Assembly (NCBI RefSeq): GCF_052117125.1
Contig: NZ_JBQKJT010000002.1
Location: forward strand, 200,815 to 264,814
Origin: Avoscillospira_A sp052117125
GTDB lineage: Bacteria > Bacillota > Clostridia > Oscillospirales > Oscillospiraceae
Direction of reading: 5' to 3'
DNA length: 64,000 bases
Below, one piece after another: positions 42,347 through 48,984 of this stretch. A program made the position numbers and the translations under genes. The notes under the pieces were generated by a model that ran no database searches, had not been told where the DNA came from, and saw only the letters and a list, made by a program, of their open reading frames with translations. Positions within the stretch are counted from its first letter, which is position 1, and the number at the start of each line of letters is the position of its first letter.

Positions 42347-42847
42347 ATGAAGCAACGAATGGAATTTATCAAATTAGAACCGGCCCTGCACCGCTGGCTT
42401 CTGGCCCAGCTGAAACATGCTCCCGCCACCCTCTCCGGCGCGGCGGAGCTCCATGAGGCCATGTTCGACCTGCAAGAGGGACACGTGTCCTCCCTGATGA
42501 TGGAGCTGCTGCCCGCAGACACGCCGGCCATTGTCCCGGAGGAACGACTGGTCTGCGGTCCGCTGACCATGTACCCCAACAGCCACCGGGTCCTCAAGGA
42601 GGGCGCGGAACTGCTGCTGACCCCCAAAGAGTTCGATATTCTCCTGCTTTTAATGCAAAAACCCGGTCAGGTTTTTACAAAAGAGCAGATTTATCAGGCT
42701 GTCTGGGGCGACTCCTACTACATGGACGAAAGCAATATCATGGCCTTTATCCACAAGCTGCGCCGGAAAATCGAACCCAATTCCGACGCGCCCGTTCATC
42801 TGCTTACGGTCTGGGGCGTGGGCTACCGTCTGGTGGATGGTCCCTGA
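42347..42847 (+). CDS. Orphan OmpR-type winged-helix DNA-binding protein
   Basis: A 166-residue protein whose C-terminal ~95 residues are a complete OmpR/PhoB winged helix (LLTPKEFDILLLLMQKPGQV, FTKEQIYQAVWGDSYYMDES, VHLLTVWGVGYRLVDG). The N-terminal ~65 residues (MKQRMEFIKLEPALHRWLLA onward) do not look like a receiver domain: there is no acidic pocket or phospho-Asp. No histidine kinase is adjacent. It ends about 270 bases before mgtA and could control it, but this is inference. Confidence 0.88.
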   Translation: MKQRMEFIKLEPALHRWLLAQLKHAPATLSGAAELHEAMFDLQEGHVSSLMMELLPADTPAIVPEERLVCGPLTMYPNSHRVLKEGAELLLTPKEFDILLLLMQKPGQVFTKEQIYQAVWGDSYYMDESNIMAFIHKLRRKIEPNSDAPVHLLTVWGVGYRLVDGP

Positions 42848-42867
42848 ATCGCAAGAAAATTGCAAGG

Positions 42868-42985
42868 ATTTTGCCATGGGCAAATCCCTGTTTATTGGCT
42901 AAGCTGGCTATGGTCTGCAACAAGACCGCGCCGTTTGGCGTCAACGTTTACTGCAAGCAGATAGCTTTTTTACTCTGAAGGAGGT
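42868..42985 (+). promoter_or_regulatory. Structured leader region ahead of the mgtA leader ORF
   Basis: Several small stems follow one another: GGATTTTGCC / GGCAAATCC, GGTC-TGCAACAA-GACC, GCGCC-GTTT-GGCG and AAGC / GCTT before a T-run. It does not match the M-box or yybP-ykoY patterns I know. It may be a cis-regulatory leader for mgtA or an intergenic terminator region. Confidence 0.4.
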
Positions 42986-42992
42986 GCGAACC

Positions 42993-43244
42993 ATGGATAG
43001 CGACAGAAGTAGCAGTCACAGTATGCGGCCGAAGCCACGACACGGCCTTTGGACGCCCATGGGCCGCGCCGCTCGTTTCTGCCGCCGATCTTACGGAACG
43101 GAGGAAACGACCAATGAAGAGAACTATGAACGCACCTGCTGCCCGTACCGGCCAGCAGGCCCAGCGGCTGCAATTCGCAGCCACCAACCCCACCCCTGCG
43201 GTGCTGGAGCATCTGCACACCGCCCTTTCCGGTCTCACGCCTGA
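42993..43244 (+). CDS. Leader ORF overlapping the start of mgtA
   Basis: An 83-codon reading frame beginning MDSDRSSSHSMRPKPRHGLW with an ideal ribosome site (AAGGAGG, eight bases before ATG). It runs through the mgtA ribosome site and 131 bases into mgtA in another frame. The product is Arg/Pro-rich with no known domain. The arrangement resembles leader peptides of Mg2+ transporter genes, in which translation of the leader controls the downstream gene, but no homology to MgtL is claimed. The C-terminal part overlapping mgtA may be incidental. Confidence 0.45.
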   Translation: MDSDRSSSHSMRPKPRHGLWTPMGRAARFCRRSYGTEETTNEENYERTCCPYRPAGPAAAIRSHQPHPCGAGASAHRPFRSHA

Positions 43245-45855
43245 GGCCGTTGCCAACAGCCGTACCCTGTACGGCCCCAACACCATGGACCGCAGCAGCC
43301 GCCCCTCCCTGCTCCATCAGCTGTGGAGCGCCTTTGTCAATCCCTTTACGGCGATTTTGTTCTGCCTGGCCCTGGTGTCCACCGTCACCGACATGATCTT
43401 TCCCCGGTTTTCTCTGTTTGGCAGCACACCGGCGGAATTCGACCCCATTACGGTCCTCATCATAGTGACCATGGTGACCATCTCCGGCATTCTGCGGTTT
43501 GTCCAGGAGCGCCGCAGCTCCAACGCCTCGGAAAAGCTCCTGGCCATGATCACCACCACCTGCACCGTCACCCGCGACGGCGCCGAGCGGCAGGAACTGC
43601 CCCTGGAAGAGCTGGTGGTGGGCGACATCATCCACCTGTCCGTGGGCGATCTGATCCCCGCCGACGTCCGCATTCTCGAGGCCCGGGACTGCTTCGTCAG
43701 CCAGGCCGGTCTCACCGGTGAGAGCGCCCCCATCGAAAAGACGGCGGAAGTGCTGTCCGCTTACAAAAGCGCCGCGGAATGCGAAAATCTGGCCCTACAG
43801 GGCAGCAGTGTCGTGTCCGGCACGGCGACCGCCGTGGTCCTGGCCGTCGGCGGCGAAACCCAGTTCGGCGCCATTGCCGCCAGCCTGTCCCAGGAGCCCA
43901 CCGAAAGCAGCTTTACCCGCGGCATCAACGCTGTATCCAAGGTCCTGATCCGCTTTATGCTGGTCATGGTGCCTCTGGTCTTTGTGCTGACGGGGCTGAC
44001 CAAAGGGAACTGGCTGTCGGCGTTCCTGTTCGCCATCTCCGTGGCCGTGGGCCTGACACCGGAGATGCTGCCCATGATCGTCACCACCTGTCTGGCCAAA
44101 GGCGCGGTGGTCATGGGACGGCGGCAGGTCATTGTCAAAAATCTCAATGCCATTCAGAATTTCGGCGCCATGGATGTGCTGTGTACCGATAAGACCGGCA
44201 CCTTGACCCGGGACGAGGTGGTTCTGGAATACCACTGGAACGTGGAGGGCCGGGAGGATTTGCGGGTGCTGCGCCACGCCTACCTCAACAGCTATTTCCA
44301 GACCGGCTATAAAAACCTCATGGATCTGGCGATTATCCGCAAAACCGAGGAATCGGAAGCCGCCGACCCCCGGCTCACGGACCTGTCCGAAGCCTACGAG
44401 AAGGTGGACGAAATTCCCTTCGACTTCCAGCGCCGCCGTCTGACCACGGTGGTCCGGGACCGTCAGGGCAAAACCCAAATGGTGACCAAAGGGGCCGTGG
44501 AGGAGATGCTCTCCGTCTGCGCCTACGCCGAGTGTGACGGCGCGGTGCGGCCTCTGGATGCGGACCTGCGCCGCCGGATTCTCGATACGGTGGCCTCCCT
44601 CAACGACAAAGGCTTCCGGGTGCTGGCCCTGGCCCAGAAGAGCAACCCCTCCCCCGTGGACGCATTTGGCGTGGCCGACGAGCAGGACATGGTGCTGCTG
44701 GGTTACCTGGCGTTTCTGGACCCGCCCAAGGAATCCGCCGCCGCGGCCATCGCCGCCATGGCGGCCCACGGCGTGGCCGTCAAGGTCCTGACCGGCGACA
44801 ATGACAAGGTGACGGCCACGGTGTGCCGTCAGGTGGGATTGCCGGTGGACCATCTGCTGCTGGGCAGCGAGATCGAAACCATGGACGACAAGACCCTGGC
44901 CCGTGCTGTGGAGACCACCACAGTGTTTGCCAAGCTGTCCCCCGCCCAGAAAACCCGTATCGTCCAGGCGCTCCGGGCCAACGGCCACACGGTGGGCCAT
45001 CTGGGCGACGGCATCAACGACGCCGCCGCCATGCAGGAGGCCGACATCGGCATCAGCGTCGATACGGCGGTGGATGTGGCCAAGGAGGCCGCCGACCTGA
45101 TTCTCCTGCAAAAGGATTTGATGGTGCTGGAGGATGGCATTCTGGAGGGCCGCAAGACGTACGCCAACATGATCAAGTACATCAAGATGACGGCCTCTTC
45201 CAACTTCGGCAACATGTTCTCTGTGCTGGCGGCCTCGGCGCTGCTGCCCTTCCTGCCCATGGCCAGCTTGCAGCTGATTCTTTTGAATCTGGTCTATGAC
45301 CTGACCTGCACTGCCATTCCCTGGGACCATGTGGACGAGGAATTCATCGCCCAGCCCCGGACCTGGGACGCCAATTCCGTCGGCCGGTTCATGGTGTGGA
45401 TGGGTCCTGTCAGCTCCATTTTCGATCTGCTGACCTACGCGGTGCTGTACTTCTTCCTCTGCCCCCTGGTGGTGTCCCACGGTATCCCTTTCCATCAGCT
45501 GTCCAGCCATTTCTCCGGTGCAGAGCTGGCAGCCATGCAGCAGCAGTATATCGGTCTGTTCCAGGCCGGATGGTTTGTGGAATCCATGTGGAGCCAGACG
45601 CTGGTCATCCATATGATCCGCACCCCCAAGCTGCCCTTTATTCAGAGCCGTGCTTCGGCTCCTGTGACGGTGCTGACGGGAATGGGAATTGCCCTGCTGA
45701 CGCTGGTTCCCTTTACGGCCTTCGGCGCGGCCATTGGCTTTGAAGCTTTGCCTGCTGTGTACTTCGCCTATCTGATTCCCTGCATCCTGCTCTATATGGC
45801 CCTGGCAACGCTGCTGAAAAACCTCTATGTCCGCCGCTACGGCCAGCTGCTATAA
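43114..45855 (+). CDS. mgtA: Magnesium-translocating P-type ATPase MgtA
   Basis: Type IIIB P-type ATPase importing Mg2+, 913 residues. It has an N-terminal cation-ATPase domain, TGES in GLTGESAPIEKT, phospho-Asp359 in CTDKTGTLTRD, the nucleotide-binding loop MVTKGAVEEML, the hinge GDGINDAAAM, and ten predicted helices. ATG 43114 has GGAGG ten bases upstream and lies inside the leader ORF. Expression is probably controlled by the leader region and possibly by the orphan winged-helix protein. Repeat copy C follows the stop. Confidence 0.96.
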   Translation: MKRTMNAPAARTGQQAQRLQFAATNPTPAVLEHLHTALSGLTPEAVANSRTLYGPNTMDRSSRPSLLHQLWSAFVNPFTAILFCLALVSTVTDMIFPRFSLFGSTPAEFDPITVLIIVTMVTISGILRFVQERRSSNASEKLLAMITTTCTVTRDGAERQELPLEELVVGDIIHLSVGDLIPADVRILEARDCFVSQAGLTGESAPIEKTAEVLSAYKSAAECENLALQGSSVVSGTATAVVLAVGGETQFGAIAASLSQEPTESSFTRGINAVSKVLIRFMLVMVPLVFVLTGLTKGNWLSAFLFAISVAVGLTPEMLPMIVTTCLAKGAVVMGRRQVIVKNLNAIQNFGAMDVLCTDKTGTLTRDEVVLEYHWNVEGREDLRVLRHAYLNSYFQTGYKNLMDLAIIRKTEESEAADPRLTDLSEAYEKVDEIPFDFQRRRLTTVVRDRQGKTQMVTKGAVEEMLSVCAYAECDGAVRPLDADLRRRILDTVASLNDKGFRVLALAQKSNPSPVDAFGVADEQDMVLLGYLAFLDPPKESAAAAIAAMAAHGVAVKVLTGDNDKVTATVCRQVGLPVDHLLLGSEIETMDDKTLARAVETTTVFAKLSPAQKTRIVQALRANGHTVGHLGDGINDAAAMQEADIGISVDTAVDVAKEAADLILLQKDLMVLEDGILEGRKTYANMIKYIKMTASSNFGNMFSVLAASALLPFLPMASLQLILLNLVYDLTCTAIPWDHVDEEFIAQPRTWDANSVGRFMVWMGPVSSIFDLLTYAVLYFFLCPLVVSHGIPFHQLSSHFSGAELAAMQQQYIGLFQAGWFVESMWSQTLVIHMIRTPKLPFIQSRASAPVTVLTGMGIALLTLVPFTAFGAAIGFEALPAVYFAYLIPCILLYMALATLLKNLYVRRYGQLL

Positions 45856-45870
45856 AAGGCAAAAAGTGAA

Positions 45871-46104
45871 AGTTTTACTCAATTTTTTCAAAAAATTGCA
45901 GGGGTCCAGGGGGCAGCGCCCCCGGTCGCCCGTCGCAACGGGCGAAACTCCCGCTGGCCGCAGCCAGCGAAATACCCGCGCCGCGCACGGCGCGAAACAC
46001 CCAATCGTCCCAAAGCGCCATCCGCAGATGGCGCAATCCCTGCGGCAATGCCGCAAGGCCGCCGTCCCCACCCCAACGCGGGTGGCGGACGGCGGCCTTT
46101 TTTT
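45871..46104 (+). repeat. Modular hairpin repeat, copy C
   Basis: The clearest copy, in the sense 3' flank of mgtA. Stems in order: CAATTTTTTCAAAAAATTG (compensated variant of the first stem), GGGGGC/GCCCCC, CGCCCGT-CGCA-ACGGGCG, CGCTGGC-CGCA-GCCAGCG, CGCGCCG-CGCA-CGGCGCG, GCGCCATC-CGCA-GATGGCGC, TGCGGCA/TGCCGCA, and a final intrinsic terminator CCGCCGTCC / GGACGGCGG plus seven Ts (46057-46104). It therefore also serves as the mgtA terminator. Confidence 0.92.
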
Positions 46105-46114
46105 CTCCTCCCCC

Positions 46115-46143
46115 TTGACAGCTGTGTATCTATATGATATTAC
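46115..46143 (+). promoter_or_regulatory. Promoter of the GntR-ABC cassette
   Basis: TTGACA, 17 bases, TATTAC; the candidate operator begins at the next base, so repressor binding would block this promoter. Confidence 0.5.
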
Positions 46144-46164
46144 TGTATATGTCAAGTATATACA
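46144..46164. promoter_or_regulatory. Candidate GntR/YtrA operator
   Basis: Inverted repeat TGTATAT-N7-ATATACA between the -10 box and the GntR start. It fits autoregulation by the YtrA-type repressor encoded 23 bases downstream. Confidence 0.65.
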
Positions 46165-46186
46165 ATATGACATCACGAGGTGCACC

Positions 46187-46561
46187 ATGGATATCATCAT
46201 CAGCAATTCCGGCGGCGTGCCCATCTATGACCAGATCACCCGGCAGATCAAGGGCCTGATTCTGCGGGGGGAGCTGCGGGAGGGCGAGGCCCTGCCCTCC
46301 ATGCGGCTGCTGGCCAAGGAGCTGCGCATTTCCGTCATCACCACCAAGCGGGCCTATGAGGAATTGGAACGGGACGGCTTCATTACCACCGTCCCCGGCA
46401 AGGGGTGTTTTGTGGCCCCCCGCAACCTGGAACTGGTCCACGAAGAGACGCTGCGGCGGGCCGAGGAACATCTGTCCCAGGCCGTGGACATTGCCAAAAC
46501 CGGCGGCGTTTCCCTGGCCGAGCTGACCGAGACCCTCAGCCTTCTGTATGGAGAGGAGTAA
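46187..46561 (+). CDS. GntR family transcriptional regulator, YtrA type
   Basis: Short GntR regulator of 124 residues without a large effector domain, the YtrA/YhcF type that represses linked ABC transporter genes. The winged helix reads IYDQITRQIKGLILRGELRE, then LPSMRLLAKELRISVITTKR and GFITTVPGKGCFV. A 35-residue helical dimerisation tail follows. Ribosome site CGAGG precedes ATG 46187; an upstream extension would be inside repeat copy C. It is the first gene of a three-gene cassette. Confidence 0.92.
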   Translation: MDIIISNSGGVPIYDQITRQIKGLILRGELREGEALPSMRLLAKELRISVITTKRAYEELERDGFITTVPGKGCFVAPRNLELVHEETLRRAEEHLSQAVDIAKTGGVSLAELTETLSLLYGEE

Positions 46562-46567
46562 TTCATT

Positions 46568-47425
46568 GTGAACGCACTGGAGATTTCCCATCTGACCAAG
46601 GATTACGGCACATTCAAACTGGACGATGTTTCCCTGACGGTACCCGGCGGCACCATCATGGGGCTGATCGGAGAAAACGGCGCTGGAAAATCCACCACCA
46701 TCAAATGTATTCTCGATTTGGTCCGGCCCGATGCCGGTACCATCCGGGTGTTCGGCCTGGACCACCGTAAAGACGAAACAGCCGTCAAATCCCAGATTGG
46801 CGTGGTGCTGGATGAATCCCTGTTCCACGAGGCGCTGACCCCGGCCCAGGTGGGCAAAAGTCTGCGCCGCATCTATCCCAACTGGGACCGGCGGTGTTAT
46901 GAAATGTATCTGAAAAAATTTGCTCTGCCTGCAACCGCCCCCCTCAAGTCCTTTTCCCGGGGAATGAAGCTAAAAGTGTCTCTGGCTGCGGCCTTTGCCG
47001 TCAGGCCGAACCTGCTGCTGCTGGACGAGGCCACCGCCGGGCTGGACCCGGTGGTGCGGGATGAGATTCTCGACGAATTTCTCGATTTTATTCAGGATGA
47101 AACCCACGCGGTACTGATCTCCAGTCACATCACCAGCGATTTGGAGAAGGCCGCCGACTATGTGACATACCTTCACCACGGCAAGGTGGCCCTGACCGGA
47201 GCCAAGGATGAACTTTTGGACACCTACGGCAAGCTGATTTGCGGCCGGTCCGATTTGGACCGGGTGGACCGGTCCCTATTGGGTGGCGTCCGGGTGGGAC
47301 AATTCGGCTGTGAAGCCCTGGTGCAGGACCGCCACGCCTTTACGCGGCGGTACCCGGAACTGACCGTGGACCCGATCACATTGGATGAAATCATGGTGTT
47401 AACGGAAAAGGAGACGGTACGATGA
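46568..47425 (+). CDS. ABC transporter ATP-binding protein
   Basis: ATPase subunit of 285 residues: Walker A GENGAGKSTTIKC, signature SFSRGMKLKVSLAAA, a slightly unusual SRG in place of SGG, Walker B LLLLDEATAGLDP, and the H-loop ISSHITSDLEKA. The C-terminal 70 residues are poorly conserved. It starts at GTG 46568 with GAGGAG nine bases upstream. It pairs with the membrane subunit that overlaps it by 4 bases, as in YtrAB-like systems of cell-envelope stress. The substrate is unknown. Confidence 0.93.
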   Translation: MNALEISHLTKDYGTFKLDDVSLTVPGGTIMGLIGENGAGKSTTIKCILDLVRPDAGTIRVFGLDHRKDETAVKSQIGVVLDESLFHEALTPAQVGKSLRRIYPNWDRRCYEMYLKKFALPATAPLKSFSRGMKLKVSLAAAFAVRPNLLLLDEATAGLDPVVRDEILDEFLDFIQDETHAVLISSHITSDLEKAADYVTYLHHGKVALTGAKDELLDTYGKLICGRSDLDRVDRSLLGGVRVGQFGCEALVQDRHAFTRRYPELTVDPITLDEIMVLTEKETVR

Positions 47426-48066
47426 TCGGTCTGGTTTACAAGGATTGCATGACATTGAAAAAGCAGCTGACCACCCTGCTGATGTTTCTGGTAGTCTACG
47501 GCGCTTTGACAGCGACCGGCGTCTTTGACGTATCCATTCTGGGGGTACTGGTGGCCGTCATGGGCATGACCATTCCCATGTCTTCCGTGGCTCTGGATGA
47601 TGCGGCCCGCTGGGACCGCTATGCCGTGGCGACCCCCGCCGGACGCCGGGGCGTGGTGGCCGGGAAGTATGTCTTTACGCTTCTGGTGATTGTGATCAGT
47701 TCCATAATTGCCGTGGTCCTGATGGTGGCGCTGTCCCTGGCGGGTCTGTCGGAGCAAACACTGTCGGAGAATGTTGTGGTTGCCCTCAGCTGTGCCGCCG
47801 TGACGCTGCTGCTCAACGCCGTCATTCTCCCCTTTTTGCTGAAATATGGCGCTGAAAAGGCCCGTGTCATCAGCATGACCGTCTTTGTGGTGATTTTCGG
47901 CGGCGCACTGCTGCTGGAAAACCTCTGGGAGAAAGGCATGGTGCTGCCGGAGCTTCCTGCCGGTCTGGTACAGGCATTGCCGGTACTGTTCTGTATTTTG
48001 ACCGTGGGCGCGTTTGTGGTTTCCTATTTTATTTCGCTGGGGATTTACGACCGGAAGGAATTTTGA
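47422..48066 (+). CDS. ABC-2 type transporter permease
   Basis: Membrane subunit of 214 residues with six hydrophobic segments (for example TTLLMFLVVYGALTATGVFD, YVFTLLVIVISSIIAVVLMV, VISMTVFVVIFGGALLLENL), of the short ABC-2 family. The conserved loop SSVALDDAARWDRYAVATP is typical. It is translationally coupled to the ATPase gene. The stop is 11 bases before the terminal stem of repeat copy D, which points the other way. Confidence 0.88.
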   Translation: MIGLVYKDCMTLKKQLTTLLMFLVVYGALTATGVFDVSILGVLVAVMGMTIPMSSVALDDAARWDRYAVATPAGRRGVVAGKYVFTLLVIVISSIIAVVLMVALSLAGLSEQTLSENVVVALSCAAVTLLLNAVILPFLLKYGAEKARVISMTVFVVIFGGALLLENLWEKGMVLPELPAGLVQALPVLFCILTVGAFVVSYFISLGIYDRKEF

Positions 48067-48077
48067 GATGGTACGCA

Positions 48078-48280
48078 GAAAGCCACCGTCCACCACCCGC
48101 TTTGGGGTGGGACGGTGGCTTTGGCCGTTGGCCGGGGGTTGCGCGCCTTGCGAGGCGCGCTTGGGACGATTGGGGTGTTTCGCCCGTTGCGACGGGCGGG
48201 AGTTTCGCGCCTTGCGAGGCGCGACCAAAGGCTCTGCCTTTGGAAACCGCGATTTTTTGAAAAAAATCGAGTAAAACTTT
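48078..48280 (-). repeat. Modular hairpin repeat, copy D
   Basis: Read on the minus strand it lies in the sense 3' flank of the ECF gene. Stems: CGATTTTTTTCAAAAAATCG, AAAGGC/GCCTTT (again a compensated version), CGCGCCT-CGCA-AGGCGCG, CGCCCGT-CGCA-ACGGGCG, CGCGCCT-CGCA-AGGCGCG repeated, GGCC-AAC-GGCC, and the end stem AAGCCACCGTCC / GGACGGTGGCTT. It also abuts the convergent permease gene. Confidence 0.9.
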
Positions 48281-48294
48281 TTATTTTTGGTGCG

Positions 48295-48894
48295 TCAGGC
48301 CCGGTGGGGCTCCAGCTTTTGAGCCAACCCCGCCCGGCGCAGCGCCGGACGCAGCGCCGCGTAAATGGCTACAGCGGCAACAGCGGAGATCACAGCATTA
48401 ATGGAAGTGGACGCCACATTCCAGGCCAGTGTCACCTCTGCGGCAGGCTTGCCCAGAATCACCAGCTTATAAAAGTAACCCACCAGAGGATCGAAAATCA
48501 CATTGAACAGCAGGCCCGCCACCGCTGCCAGCGCCGACCAGCGGAGGATATGGCGGGGATCGTTGCTTTCGCTGATACGGCCCAGTTTATGGGCCACAAA
48601 ACCGGTAATCAGGCCGATACACAGCTTCAAAAGAAACGTCTTGGGGGCGTAGATCACATAGACCGGGTCGAACAGGTCTCCGATGGTCATACCGATGGCG
48701 CCGCCGAGACCACCGGCCAAACCGCCCATAAGCAGCGCGCCCAGGACACAGACGGCGTTGCCCAGGTGGATGGAGGTGGCGTCGCCGCCGGGCAGACTGA
48801 TTTTGATTTGCAGAAAGGTGAACACCACATAGGACATGGCCGCCAGCATGGCAATGGCTGTGACCCGCTGCAAGTTCAGATAGGGCTGTTTCAT
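48295..48894 (-). CDS. ECF transporter S component
   Basis: Substrate-binding membrane subunit of an energy-coupling factor vitamin transporter, 199 residues, about six helices. The pattern AIAMLAAMSYVVFTFLQI, then SIHLGNAVCVLGALLMGGLA, GGAIGMTIGDLF and YVIYAPKTFLLK is that of the ECF riboflavin-type S family. The vitamin cannot be assigned from sequence alone. No EcfA/T genes are adjacent, so it would use a shared module. A candidate promoter TTTAAA-17-TATGAT overlaps the tex terminator. Confidence 0.85.
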   Translation of the reverse strand: MKQPYLNLQRVTAIAMLAAMSYVVFTFLQIKISLPGGDATSIHLGNAVCVLGALLMGGLAGGLGGAIGMTIGDLFDPVYVIYAPKTFLLKLCIGLITGFVAHKLGRISESNDPRHILRWSALAAVAGLLFNVIFDPLVGYFYKLVILGKPAAEVTLAWNVASTSINAVISAVAAVAIYAALRPALRRAGLAQKLEPHRA

Positions 48895-48938
48895 GGGGAA
48901 GACTCCTTCATTTCTCTAAAGTGCCACCATCATAGCAA

Positions 48939-48968
48939 AGAACTGACCGCTTTTAAACGGTCAGTTCT
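48939..48968 (-). terminator. Hairpin after tex
   Basis: Inverted repeat AGAACTGACCG / CGGTCAGTTCT with an eight-base loop. On the minus strand it is followed by TTTGCT, a weak T-run. Confidence 0.6.
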
Positions 48969-48984
48969 GTTATTTTTTATGGTG

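Noticed and set aside
45827..46186. N-terminal extension of the GntR gene through repeat copy C
   Set aside because: The extension translates hairpin DNA and the terminator; the ribosome site and operator fix the start at 46187.
25779..48280. CRISPR array explanation for the regularly spaced hairpins
   Set aside because: The stems vary in sequence, lack uniform repeats and unique spacers, and no cas gene is present.
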